Notes under the pieces: generated by a model
Told to the model about the DNA's origin: nothing
The model's database searches: none
Seen by the model: the letters and a program-made list of their open reading frames with translations, nothing else
Position numbers and translations under genes: made by a program
DNA from: an uncultured Bacilli bacterium
Lineage (GTDB): Bacteria > Bacillota_I > Bacilli_A > RF39 > UBA660
Direction of reading: 5' to 3'
NCBI GenBank assembly: GCA_934096605.1
Contig: CAKOMI010000020.1
Coordinates: 1 to 25,260, forward strand
Length of the DNA stretch: 25,260 nt
Part shown: positions 1-6,799 of the stretch, piece by piece
Position numbering within the stretch: the first letter of the stretch is position 1
Layout of the letters: each line of letters starts with the position of its first letter

Positions 1-123
1 ATTCCCGTCTTTATAAAATTCAAAATGAAAACCATCAGGTAATGAATATTTTTTATAAATAGATGTATCTTTATAATCCATTAATAATTCATAATATTTT
101 ATTGTATTGTCATAAGATTTCAT
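1..123 (-). CDS. GNAT-family N-acetyltransferase, N-terminal part only (runs off the window)
   Basis: The reading frame starts with ATG at 123-121 and stays open to the window edge, giving about 41 residues. The N-terminus (MKSYDNTIKYYELLMDY...) leads into a segment with 'LPDGFHFEFYKDGN', which resembles the first beta strand of small GNAT acetyltransferases of the 'LPEGF.F.FY..GD' type. The acetyl-CoA binding loop lies outside the window, so the family call rests on the start only. The start codon overlaps the stop codon of the upstream rhuM-family gene (TAATG), so the two are probably translationally coupled in one transcript. Substrate unknown. Confidence 0.55.
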   Translation of the reverse strand, partial: MKSYDNTIKYYELLMDYKDTSIYKKYSLPDGFHFEFYKDGN

Positions 124-1127
124 TACTTATCACCTTTACTTTCATTTAAATATTTAGTGTAAAATTCATCCATTGAAGAAATATATTTTTGATCTTGTAT
201 AACTCTAAATTTTTCATATTCTTTTTCAGCTTTTTCTACTGCTTCTTTATGAGATACACTGCCACTATTATTTAATATTTCTTTTTTTCTAAATTTTAAT
301 AAATCATCAGTGGCAGTTATCCAATCTTTCATTGTCATTACATGTCTTTGCTTTGCTTCATCTTCAGCAAATACTAAAAACATATTTGTTAAATCTTTTA
401 AATTATTCATTTCTTCTTCGTTTAAATAATTTTTTGCAATAATCACATCATATTTATATATTAAACCATCAGGAGAATTTTTCCAATTAGTTAATCCCAT
501 ATGTTTTTTTCCTGAATTTGCTCTTTCAAAAATAAGCTCTGCAGCAGTATGTCCACTTATAACGAAATGCAACTTATTTTGAACTATTTTAAAGAAAGTA
601 TACGCTTCTTCTGACTTAGGATTGTAATCAGTTGCTGTTGCAATAAATAAATCAGTGATTTTTTGGTATGCCATTCTTTCACTTACTCTAATTGTTTTTA
701 TACGTTCTAATAATTCATCAAAATATTTTGCGTCATATTTATTTCCATTTATAAAACGTTCATCATTTAATGCAAAACCCTTTGTCATATATTCTTTTAA
801 TATTTTTGTTGCCCATATTCTAAATTCTGTTGCTTTTTTAGAATTAATTCTATAACCCACAGCAATTATAGCATCTAAACTATAAATAGTTGTGTTATAG
901 TTTTTTCCGTCATCGGCAGTTAACGAGCATTTCTCGGTAACTGATTTTTTGTCTAACTCATTATCTTCAAATATATGTTTCAAGTGTAAGCTTATATTAT
1001 CTGTAGAACATTCAAAAACTTTCGACATTCCTTTTTGTGATAACCATAAAGTTTCATTTTTATAAATAGCATCTACTATAATATTGCCTTCACTATTTTT
1101 GTATATAATTAATTTATTATCTTCCAT
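123..1127 (-). CDS. RhuM-family protein (virulence protein RhuM-like)
   Basis: A 334-residue protein that matches the RhuM family over its whole length. Near the N-terminus are 'IIYKNSEGNIIVDAIYKNETLWLSQ', then the winged-helix-like 'NISLHLKHIFEDNELD', and 'YSLDAIIAVGYRINSKKATEFRIWA', the family's best conserved block. RhuM proteins are widespread accessory genes near restriction, toxin-antitoxin and phage islands. Their biochemical role is not established, although the N-terminal part looks DNA-binding. I chose the ATG at 1127-1125 because AAGGAG lies 7 bases upstream. The longer frame to 1163 has no good ribosome binding site, and its first codons fall in an intergenic repeat copy. The gene appears intact, unlike several neighbours, and overlaps the following GNAT gene. 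Confidence 0.85.
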   Translation of the reverse strand: MEDNKLIIYKNSEGNIIVDAIYKNETLWLSQKGMSKVFECSTDNISLHLKHIFEDNELDKKSVTEKCSLTADDGKNYNTTIYSLDAIIAVGYRINSKKATEFRIWATKILKEYMTKGFALNDERFINGNKYDAKYFDELLERIKTIRVSERMAYQKITDLFIATATDYNPKSEEAYTFFKIVQNKLHFVISGHTAAELIFERANSGKKHMGLTNWKNSPDGLIYKYDVIIAKNYLNEEEMNNLKDLTNMFLVFAEDEAKQRHVMTMKDWITATDDLLKFRKKEILNNSGSVSHKEAVEKAEKEYEKFRVIQDQKYISSMDEFYTKYLNESKGDK

Positions 1128-1147
1128 CAATAATCTCCTTTCCTTTA

Positions 1148-1284
1148 GTTTTTCATAAGTCAAACACTTATCAATTTAAATTAAAATTTATTAAAAAATG
1201 TCCCAAAATGTAAAAAGCATTTAGTAAAAATTCCTTTTATTTTCAAGTATTCAAGTATGTTTTTTCATAACTACCCACTTACCA
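1148..1284 (-). repeat. Intergenic repeat, two copies upstream of rhuM (one partial)
   Basis: On the minus strand, 1284-1205 reads GGTAAGTGGGTAGTTATG followed by an A-run, then TTGAAAATAA and TTTTTACATTT. The same blocks occur in the same order on the plus strand at 5141-5213, upstream of the DUF1016 gene. A second, partial copy lies at 1172-1148 (GATAAGT...TTATGAAAAAC). The rest of 1128-1355 shows no gene. Each copy contains an ATG followed by a very short frame. Whether this is a mobile repeat, a shared regulatory leader or the relic of a longer gene cannot be decided from this window. Confidence 0.5.
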
Positions 1285-1355
1285 TTCAATTTGTTTACCA
1301 TAATTATTATTCATTTTCTTTTCACTTCTCTTTTCTTTTTTCTATATCCATTATA

Positions 1356-1514
1356 CTATTTATTTTCCTATATGTTCAAATATAAATTTATTTTTTCTTT
1401 TTTGAATAATCTGGTAACAGATTGCTATCATTTTTCATCATTAACATATTTTTCAGGCAATAATCTCATTGACTTTATATTTCTTTCAGAAAAATACTTA
1501 ATACTGAATATAGT
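1356..1514 (-). pseudogene. Relic of a DUF1016 (YhcG-type) nuclease gene with a large internal deletion
   Basis: Read on the minus strand, this stretch gives 'YFSERNIKSMRLLPEKYVNDEK', two stop codons, then '...TRLFKKEKINLYLNI' and a stop. It aligns without gaps, over about 108 bases at roughly three quarters identity (hand count), with codons around 5480-5590 of the DUF1016 gene at 5291-6301. It then jumps in frame to the very end of that gene ('EEEINLYLNV', with an identical run of 18 bases). About 220 codons are missing. In the longer copy the two edges of the missing part carry the same 8 bases (AAATTACC at 5582-5589 and 6242-6249). The N-terminal part is also absent. It lies just after the dinD pseudogene and is non-functional. 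Confidence 0.75.
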
Positions 1515-1518
1515 TGCC

Positions 1519-2394
1519 TCAATTATTATTTATTTTGCCAATTTTCTTTTGTTCTTTTATTTCTAGTTGTTTCTTTTCTTTTTCTAATTCTTTTAAACTT
1601 TTTTTAGGGGTTGGCATTTCCTCTGGCATCATACCGCCAATATCCGCAATGGCTTTTCTTACTTTTTTACCTACCTCATAATGTATGTCTTTTGCTTCTT
1701 TTTCACCTTGCACATTATCTTTTAAAAGTTTTTGCTTAGTTTGATTTATTCTAAATAAATTGGCAACTAACTCATCTTCATTCATATTATCTAAAATATC
1801 TTCTCTGTATCTCAATTTTTTTCTTTTAAAAATATCGTCTGCTGTTTCACCATTATATAAGCCTTTATATCCAGCATTATGAAACTCAGCCATATTTTTG
1901 ACACCAGCAGAAGATGCAACTTTTTGTAATGTATAGTTGCCTTGCTTTGTTAGTTTTCTTTGATAAAATCTTTTTTCATCAGCTGATAATGAATCATACT
2001 CTTGCTCAATTATTTCTTGTTTTCTCGTTTGAATAGCAAAATAAGTTTGCCCTTAGGCTACAATTTCTTTACTAGGATCTGCATTTTGGACTATTAAATA
2101 GCATATATATCTTGATAGTTTATAGTCTTGTATGTTTGCAACAGCATTATTATTTCTTTTTGACAACTTGTTGATTTCAACGAGTTGTTCATATATATTA
2201 AAGCCAGACTTTTCACACGCCTCCTTGGCTTTATTTAAAACGCGTGAGAAATTTCGCCAATCTCTATATTCTAGGACCTTTGAAAGTTCTCTAGCATACC
2301 AAAATTCATTATCATATTCATCTGTGTGTTTTATATTTTCAAAAATATTATTAGTGTATTCATTTTCAATTTTCTTCATTCTATCCTCCTTCAT
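1519..2394 (-). pseudogene. dinD: DinD (DNA damage-inducible protein D) with one in-frame TAA
   Basis: The frame starts with ATG at 2394 behind a good AGGAGG site and is collinear with DinD. The N-terminal Bro-N-like part holds 'NEFWYARELSKVLEYRDWRNF' and 'LSRYICYLIVQNADPSKEIVA'. The C-terminal part holds 'HNAGYKGLYNGETADDIF', 'ANLFRINQTKQKLLKDN' and 'HYEVGKKVRKAI'. Between them, at 2055-2053, a TAA stands where the family has Leu in 'EIVALGQTYFAIQTR'; the frame continues perfectly after it. TTA to TAA is a one-base change. In total 290 sense codons against about 275 residues in E. coli DinD, so nothing else is missing. Without readthrough only a 113-residue N-terminal fragment would be made. 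DinD is an SOS-regulated protein that antagonises RecA-related functions in E. coli. No LexA box is evident upstream. The gene ends in TGA. Confidence 0.85.
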
Positions 2395-2536
2395 TATTAC
2401 TTTAGAATTTCAGTGTTTTCACATAGAAACGCAAAAAAGAAAGTTTAAACCATTTATTTATAATTTCATTCAATAATTATACCAAGATTATAATATTAAT
2501 GCAGTAAACTTTTTATGGTCATTCTATAGAATAAAA

Positions 2537-2983
2537 TCACTTGTTTTTTTGTTTATTACAATACTCCATGTAATATCTAGTTTCTGTTTCCTCTTTTATT
2601 TTAAAACCAAGCCTTTTATATAAAGATAGGGCTTTAATATTTTCTTTATAAACCCATAAATAAACATGATTATTATCATTTATGATATTTTTTAGAATAC
2701 TTGTCCCAATTTTTTGATTATGATAGGCTTCTTCAATGAAAAGCTCGCCAAGTAATTTGCCATCATCGTGCTCACTAAGCATTAAACAGCCAATAATCTT
2801 ATTATTTACTATTATGTTATAGTAATTTTCAAGTAAAGTGTGAACCTCTCTATCAATATAGTTATTGATATTGGCTATTTCATTATCGCTTAATCCCTTG
2901 GCATATTCATAAATGGTTTTCTTCTTATATTCCTTTAACAAGGCTATATCCTTAGTTGATGATCTAATAATTTTATATTGCAC
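2537..2983 (-). CDS. GNAT-family N-acetyltransferase
   Basis: A 148-residue protein with the GNAT fold signatures: a central strand 'NNKIIGCLMLSEHDDGKLLGELFIEEAYHNQKIGTSILKNII', where 'YHNQKIGTSIL' matches the acetyl-CoA pyrophosphate loop (Q/R-x-x-G-x-G/A), followed by 'HVYLWVYKENIKALSLYKRLGFKI', the usual C-terminal strand and helix. Substrate cannot be predicted; small single-domain GNATs of this kind acetylate small molecules or protein N-termini. The start is GTG at 2983, with AAAGGA eight bases upstream, and a consensus promoter lies further up. It is probably a single-gene unit. Upstream of it is a decayed second GNAT gene. Confidence 0.8.
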   Translation of the reverse strand: MQYKIIRSSTKDIALLKEYKKKTIYEYAKGLSDNEIANINNYIDREVHTLLENYYNIIVNNKIIGCLMLSEHDDGKLLGELFIEEAYHNQKIGTSILKNIINDNNHVYLWVYKENIKALSLYKRLGFKIKEETETRYYMEYCNKQKNK

Positions 2984-3035
2984 TTTAATTGTCCTTTCTT
3001 TGTTTTAACTAATTAAAACTTAAAATGTGCTTCTT

Positions 3036-3064
3036 ATTATAAATAGAATACATATGTATGTCAA
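3036..3064 (-). promoter_or_regulatory. Consensus promoter with a 12-bp palindrome in the spacer
   Basis: On the minus strand TTGACA (3064-3059) and TATAAT (3041-3036) are both perfect sigma-A hexamers with a 17-base spacer. Most of the spacer is the perfect palindrome ATACATATGTAT (3048-3059), a plausible operator. Downstream, the untranslated leader contains an inverted repeat GTTTTAA-TTAG-TTAAAAC just before the Shine-Dalgarno site of the GNAT gene. Confidence 0.75.
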
Positions 3065-3087
3065 TGATTTTTATAAAAAAAGTTAGG

Positions 3088-3370
3088 CTATAACGTTTTG
3101 CTTAACTTTTTACTATAGTACTCTAGGCCAGAGTAAGTACCATCTTTATTTAATCTTCTTTCTTTAATATAACCATCTTTAGTGAAACCTGCTTTTATCA
3201 TAGTTTTAGAGAAAGATACATTTAATTCGTTACAACACCCTTCAACTAAATAATACCCTTTATTAAGTAAATAATCTTTTATCAGAAATCATTTTATATA
3301 GATCATCAAAATCATCTTTTGCCCATCTTCTTAAAACTAATCTTTCTGTTTCTAATCTTGGACTTAACAT
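3088..3370 (-). pseudogene. RimJ/RimL-type GNAT acetyltransferase, internally deleted and frameshifted
   Basis: From ATG at 3370 the frame reads 'MLSPRLETERLVLRRWAKDDFDDLYKM', the classic start of RimJ/RimL-type acetyltransferases, and hits tandem stops after about 36 codons. Another frame then takes over at about 3275 with 'KDYLLNKGYYLVEGCCNELNVSFSKTMIKAGFTKDG', the typical C-terminal GNAT block, ending at TAG 3088. Together the two parts give about 95 residues where the family has 170-185, so the central part with the acetyl-CoA loop is gone. This is a dead gene formed by an internal deletion. Confidence 0.8.
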
Positions 3371-3379
3371 AAAATTCTC

Positions 3380-3598
3380 CTAACTTAATTTTTCATATAT
3401 TTTTTTACCAAATACTTCAATGATAAGACCTGTAGTATAAACGTCTTCACTATCTAAAGAATTTAAACGATGAACTTTAGATATTTTATAAGTTAAAGCT
3501 TTATACTCAACTGTACCACCATCTTTTAAACGGGTTTTGATAGGAAATAGCACTATTACTAAAAGAATTATTATTAAAATTAAATATTTTTTCTTCAT
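3380..3598 (-). CDS. Small membrane-anchored protein of unknown function
   Basis: A 72-residue protein. Residues 4-20 form one hydrophobic helix (YLILIIILLVIVLFPIK) directly after a KKK start, so it is a signal anchor or uncleaved leader. The rest, 'RLKDGGTVEYKALTYKISKVHRLN...', is a short polar extracytoplasmic domain. Small proteins with this 'KDGGT.EYKA..Y.I.K.H' pattern recur in gut Bacillota as hypothetical proteins; no function is known to me. The start ATG has a weak AAGG site. It lies between the decayed GNAT gene and the deoxyribosyltransferase-like gene, with a 22-base gap to the latter, so they may be cotranscribed. Confidence 0.6.
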   Translation of the reverse strand: MKKKYLILIIILLVIVLFPIKTRLKDGGTVEYKALTYKISKVHRLNSLDSEDVYTTGLIIEVFGKKIYEKLS

Positions 3599-3620
3599 TC
3601 CAAATCGCCTTTTAAAGAAA

Positions 3621-4049
3621 CTATTTATACTGAGATAAAAAACTCTCTAATTCAGATAAATCAGCAAAAATATTCTCAAATATATTATATAATGTATCAG
3701 TATTTTCATATTCACCTATAGCATAACATTTTTTATTCATACCATAAGCAATACCAGCTTCAATATGAGCTGCTTTACCGGCTGGTAAAACTAATAATAA
3801 ATTACGAGAATTCTTTTCACCAGTTAAATCACTATTAAATAAATTTAAAACAACCTCACTTTTTAAATCTAGTTTTTCAAATTCTTTTTGCCTTTCTTCA
3901 GGTGTTTGATCTTTAGTACCATAACCCCATTCATCTTCATTTTTTAGAAAACAGTAATAACTAATATGATACTTATCAAACAAATCACATATTTTTAGAA
4001 TACTTTCTTTATTTCTTGCTCTACCCGCAATAAAAAATTCATATTGCAT
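3621..4049 (-). CDS. Nucleoside 2-deoxyribosyltransferase-like protein
   Basis: A 142-residue cytosolic protein. The N-terminus 'YEFFIAGRARNKESILKICDLFDKYHISYYCFL' and the C-terminal block 'NLLLVLPAGKAAHIEAGIAYGMNKKCYAIGE' resemble the nucleoside 2-deoxyribosyltransferase-like Rossmann fold. In that fold the loop 'LPAGxxAHxExGxAxG' carries the catalytic Glu, probably the Glu of 'HIEAG'. True enzymes of this type exchange bases on deoxyribonucleosides; many relatives are uncharacterised. I prefer the ATG at 4049 over the upstream ATG at 4073. A TATAAT box (4077-4072) overlaps that first ATG, while a GGTGA site lies just before 4049. The leader would then be very short. Confidence 0.6.
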   Translation of the reverse strand: MQYEFFIAGRARNKESILKICDLFDKYHISYYCFLKNEDEWGYGTKDQTPEERQKEFEKLDLKSEVVLNLFNSDLTGEKNSRNLLLVLPAGKAAHIEAGIAYGMNKKCYAIGEYENTDTLYNIFENIFADLSELESFLSQYK

Positions 4050-4122
4050 TTTTTCACCAACTCTCTTCATCATTATAACATGGAAATAGTTAGTTATAGA
4101 AAAAATTTTAGCTAATTAAGAC

Positions 4123-4148
4123 AAAAAAAGAATGTATTTCTACACTCT
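4123..4148 (-). terminator. Rho-independent terminator after the flavodoxin gene
   Basis: Minus strand: 8-bp stem AGAGTGTA / TACATTCT (one G-U pair), GAAA tetraloop, then seven T. The core GTAGAAATAC is the same as in the rplS terminator. Confidence 0.85.
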
Positions 4149-4193
4149 TGGAATTCAAAAATTTACACCTTTTATTTTTGGATTAGTTCCTTA

Positions 4194-4616
4194 TTATGAT
4201 AGTCTTTTTCCAACAATGAACTCTTTACCAGGATAAGTTTTTTCTAAATCGGTAACGGCAGGCATTAAAGACGAACCGCCACTTGTACAATAGACAATAA
4301 CTTTAATATTATCATTTATGTTATCAAGAAATGTTTTAACAACATTAGGTGCTATACCCCACCATATAGGAAAAATTAAATGAATTTCGGTAATAGAATC
4401 AGGAATACTATCATTTTTAATAGCAGGTCGACAATCTATATCCTTAATTTCAAGGCTTGCTCTACTACTTTTATCCATCCAGTCTAAATCGGCACTAGTA
4501 TAATGATTTACTGGGTCAATTTCATAACTTGAACAAGCAAGCTTTTCACTTAAATCATGAGCCACCCTTTTAGTTGTGCCAGTGGCACTAAAAAATACTA
4601 CTAACTTATTTTGCAT
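4194..4616 (-). CDS. Flavodoxin-like protein
   Basis: A 140-residue FMN-binding electron carrier of the flavodoxin superfamily. The phosphate-binding loop is 'FFSATGTTKRVA' near residues 8-19. 'EIDPVNHYTSADLDWMDKSSRASLE' is the typical next block of the short Bacillota flavodoxins, and 'LIFPIWWGIAPNVVKTFL' and 'VIVYCTSGGSS' supply the flavin isoalloxazine contacts. The start at 4616 is chosen because AAAGG lies eight bases upstream; the GTG at 4625 overlaps that site. The C-terminus is about 15 residues shorter than usual: the frame stops after 'VGKRLS', while a neighbouring frame reads 'NKELIQK', which resembles the expected tail, so a small late frameshift is possible. It is divergent from a MerR regulator that probably controls it. 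Confidence 0.85.
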   Translation of the reverse strand: MQNKLVVFFSATGTTKRVAHDLSEKLACSSYEIDPVNHYTSADLDWMDKSSRASLEIKDIDCRPAIKNDSIPDSITEIHLIFPIWWGIAPNVVKTFLDNINDNIKVIVYCTSGGSSLMPAVTDLEKTYPGKEFIVGKRLS

Positions 4617-4630
4617 ATGCATCACCTTTC

Positions 4631-4659
4631 TTGACTAATACTTTTATTAGTCCTATAAT
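4631..4659 (+). promoter_or_regulatory. merR promoter with perfect dyad operator
   Basis: Plus strand TTGACT (4631-4636), 17-base spacer, TATAAT (4654-4659). The spacer region is filled by a perfect inverted repeat GACTAATA-CTTT-TATTAGTC (4633-4652). This is where MerR-family proteins bind, so it is the likely autoregulatory site. On the minus strand the same dyad lies between a probable flavodoxin promoter (TTGATC, 19-base spacer, TAAAAT, near 4662-4692) and the flavodoxin start; a 19-base spacer is typical of MerR-activated promoters. Confidence 0.75.
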
Positions 4660-4703
4660 CATTTTAGCACATAAACCTTAGTTTAGATCAAGGAGGAATA
4701 ATT

Positions 4704-5138
4704 ATGCAAATTGGAGAAATCGCTAAAATGATGAATTTACCAATATCAACAATAAGATATTATGATAAAAATAGTTTGTTACCTAACTTAAAGAGAAAAG
4801 AAAATAATTTAAGAGAATTTACTAAAGATGATATTGATTCTTTAAATATGATTCATTGTCTAAAATCATCTGGTATGAAAATTAAAGAGATTAAGGAGTT
4901 TATGGATTGGTGTAAACAAGGTGATAGTACAATAGATAAAAGATTTAACATGTTTATCAAACAGGAAGAAAACATAAAAAAAGAAATTGAATCTTTAGAA
5001 AGAAATTTGAAACTTATTCAATTTAAAAAATGGTACTATGGTAAAGCCTTGGAAGATGGGACAGTCAGCAAAGTAAAAAATATGGCTATAAAAGATATGC
5101 CTAAAGAAATACAAATTTTATATAAAGATACACATTAA
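4704..5138 (+). CDS. MerR-family transcriptional regulator
   Basis: A 144-residue DNA-binding regulator. The N-terminal winged helix-turn-helix is typical: 'MQIGEIAKMMNLPISTIRYYDKNSLLPNLKRKENNLREFTKDDIDSLNMIHCLKSSGMKIKEIKEFM', followed by the dimerisation coiled coil (about residues 85-118). There is no C-terminal cysteine cluster for metal binding. It most resembles the branch that pairs with flavodoxins, aldo-keto reductases and other redox genes, and responds to electrophiles or unknown small molecules. AAGGAGG lies seven bases before the ATG. Its own promoter carries a palindromic operator, and the divergently transcribed flavodoxin gene is the evident target. Confidence 0.88.
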   Translation: MQIGEIAKMMNLPISTIRYYDKNSLLPNLKRKENNLREFTKDDIDSLNMIHCLKSSGMKIKEIKEFMDWCKQGDSTIDKRFNMFIKQEENIKKEIESLERNLKLIQFKKWYYGKALEDGTVSKVKNMAIKDMPKEIQILYKDTH

Positions 5139-5140
5139 CT

Positions 5141-5213
5141 GATAAGTTAGGAGTTATGAAAAACCACTATTAAGCTTTTGAAAATAATTGAAAAAAAATC
5201 TCTTTTTACATTT
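5141..5213 (+). repeat. Intergenic repeat copy upstream of the DUF1016 gene
   Basis: GATAAGTTAGGAGTTATGAA followed by ...TTGAAAATAA...TTTTTACATTT. It shares these blocks, in the same order, with the minus-strand copies at 1284-1205 and (partly) 1172-1148 upstream of rhuM. The ATG after a good TAGGAG site opens only a 5-codon frame (MKNHY). Confidence 0.5.
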
Positions 5214-5290
5214 AAAATATATTTTTTCTTGAAAATTGTTAAAAAAGAAATGTATATGAGTTGCAGAAAAAAATAGAAAGGATGTAAATT

Positions 5291-6301
5291 ATGCTTGATA
5301 AAAATTTTAAAGATATTATTAGTAATATTAAAGAAGAAATTATAAATACACAAATTAAAACTATGCAAGAAGTCAATAGCAATTTAATTATGTTATATTT
5401 TAAATTGGGAAAAATTGTTTCAGAGAACAAACAATATGGAAATAATTTTACGAAGCAAGTTTCTACGGAACTTAAATTAACCTTTCCTAATATGAAAGGT
5501 TTTTCCGAAAGAAATATAAGATCAATGAGATTATTTTATGAAGAATATGCTAATGATGAAAAGTGGCAACAACTTGTTGCCAAATTACCTTGGGGACATA
5601 ATTTATTATTAATTGAAAAAATTAAAAATAAAGATATTAGACGAATATACGCTGAAAATACCATTAAAAACGGATGGTGCTGAAATGTTTTAGCTATTCA
5701 AATTGAAACAGAATTTCATAAAAGAATAGGAAATAGCAACAATAATTTTAATGCAATGTTACCTCCAAAAGATAGTGATTTAGTGAATAATACCATAAAA
5801 GATCCATATATTTTTGATTTTATTACATTAACGAGTGAATATAAAGAAAAAGAATTGGAAGAAGCTTTAATAACTAAAATAAGAAATGTATTATTAGAAT
5901 TAGGGAAAGGATTTAGCTTTGTCGGAAATCAATATAAAATCTCAGTTGATAATCAAGATTATTACATTGATTTGCTATTTTATCACTTGGAACTTAGATG
6001 CTATGTTGTTGTTGAATTAAAAGCAAGTGAATTTAAACCAGAATATATAGGGCAATTAGGATTTTATGTAACAGCAGTTAATGAAACAATTAAAAAAGAA
6101 TGTGATTCATCTACGATTGGTTTATTATTATGTAGAGGAAAGAACAGACTAACAGTAGATTGGTCTTTGAGATCTACAAATGTTCCTATAGGTGTTTCAA
6201 CTTATGAATTAAAAGAACAACTACCAAAAGAATTAATAGATAAATTACCAACAGAAGAAGAAATAAATTTATATTTGAATGTAAAAGAAGCTGAAGATTA
6301 A
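5291..6301 (+). pseudogene. DUF1016 (YhcG-type) PD-(D/E)XK nuclease with one in-frame TGA
   Basis: One continuous frame of 335 sense codons, close to the family's usual 340-370, broken only by TGA at 5681-5683. The first half (130 residues) is the DUF1016 N-terminal domain: 'SNLIMLYFKLGKIVSENKQYGNNF', 'FSERNIRSMRLFYEEYAN', 'AKLPWGHNLLLIEKIKN'. The TGA falls in 'NGWC*NVLAIQIET', where the family reads W-S-R-N-V-L, so it replaces Arg. The second half is the nuclease domain, with 'YYIDLLFYHLELRCYVVVELKASEF' carrying the catalytic D...ExK residues. YhcG-type proteins are accessory nucleases often found in restriction and defence islands. The start has AAAGGATG upstream. The second half has an internal ATG at 5756 without a ribosome site, so independent synthesis is unlikely. 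Confidence 0.85.
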
Positions 6302-6315
6302 AGTGGATATGTAAC

Positions 6316-6339
6316 AAAAAAGAAACCGATTATGGTTTC
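6316..6339 (-). terminator. Second terminator downstream of the DUF1653 gene
   Basis: Minus strand: GAAACC-ATAATC-GGTTTC (perfect 6-bp stem) followed by six T. It lies about 90 bases beyond the first terminator at 6415-6449, as a backup or for a transcript from 6.4-7.3 kb. The 70 bases between them hold no recognisable gene. Confidence 0.7.
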
Positions 6340-6414
6340 AAAGCATCGTGATTAGGATCCATTTACACAGAATTTTACACTTGTTTCCATTTAGCGGTTC
6401 CCTGGCCATATGGC

Positions 6415-6449
6415 AAAAAAAGCATTATTTTCTTCCTTTAATGCTTTTT
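6415..6449 (-). terminator. Terminator overlapping the end of the DUF1653 gene
   Basis: Minus strand: 11-bp perfect stem AAAAAGCATTA / TAATGCTTTTT with an 11-base loop and further T residues. The upstream arm and loop are the last codons and stop of the gene at 6425-6781. Confidence 0.8.
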
Positions 6450-6781
6450 CTTTGACTTAAAAATGTAGGATCACTAACAATATTTATTTCTGTTTCGGTA
6501 AGGGGCTCAATACGATATTGTTGATGATATTCTTCTTGACGTTCTTTTGACAGCTCTAAAGTTAAGTCACTATATTCACGGGCAAATATTTTTTCATCAA
6601 TAATATTTTGATAAATTACTAAATCTTCGGCTAATAAGAATTCACCATCACCTGTGTAAGTGACATTATCCCAATTAATGGTATTACCAGATACATTAAT
6701 TTCTAATATTTGATAAATATTTTTATCATAAAGATCTTTGCCTTTAAAATGCTTACAAAACATACCTTTTTTTAATTTCAT
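6425..6781 (-). CDS. DUF1653 domain protein
   Basis: A 118-residue cytosolic protein. The N-terminal 'MKLKKGMFCKHFKGKDLYDKNIYQILEINV...' and 'LAEDLVIYQNIIDEKIFAREYSDL' fit DUF1653, a small beta-rich domain with the pattern 'Y+HFKG..Y.v..iA.h......lVvY..ly....+aR...mF'. Here a spacer of about 10 residues is inserted between the two halves, and a C-terminal basic tail (SQRKSIKGRK) follows. The molecular role is unknown. It starts 18 bases after lepB with GAGGTG upstream, so it is cotranscribed with lepB; a terminator overlaps its stop. Confidence 0.7.
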   Translation of the reverse strand: MKLKKGMFCKHFKGKDLYDKNIYQILEINVSGNTINWDNVTYTGDGEFLLAEDLVIYQNIIDEKIFAREYSDLTLELSKERQEEYHQQYRIEPLTETEINIVSDPTFLSQRKSIKGRK

Positions 6782-6799
6782 TTTATTTTTACACCTCTT

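Noticed and set aside
1291..1566. Plus-strand ORF of 91 codons with a hydrophobic product
   Set aside because: It lies opposite the DUF1016 relic and the end of dinD; the phenylalanine/tyrosine-rich product is the usual shadow of A-rich minus-strand DNA.
5681..5683. TGA read as an amino acid (alternative genetic code)
   Set aside because: rlmN, prpC and dinD end in TGA at the expected places, no in-frame TGA is found in the conserved genes, and Trp is coded by TGG. The family has Arg, not Trp or Gly, at the DUF1016 position.
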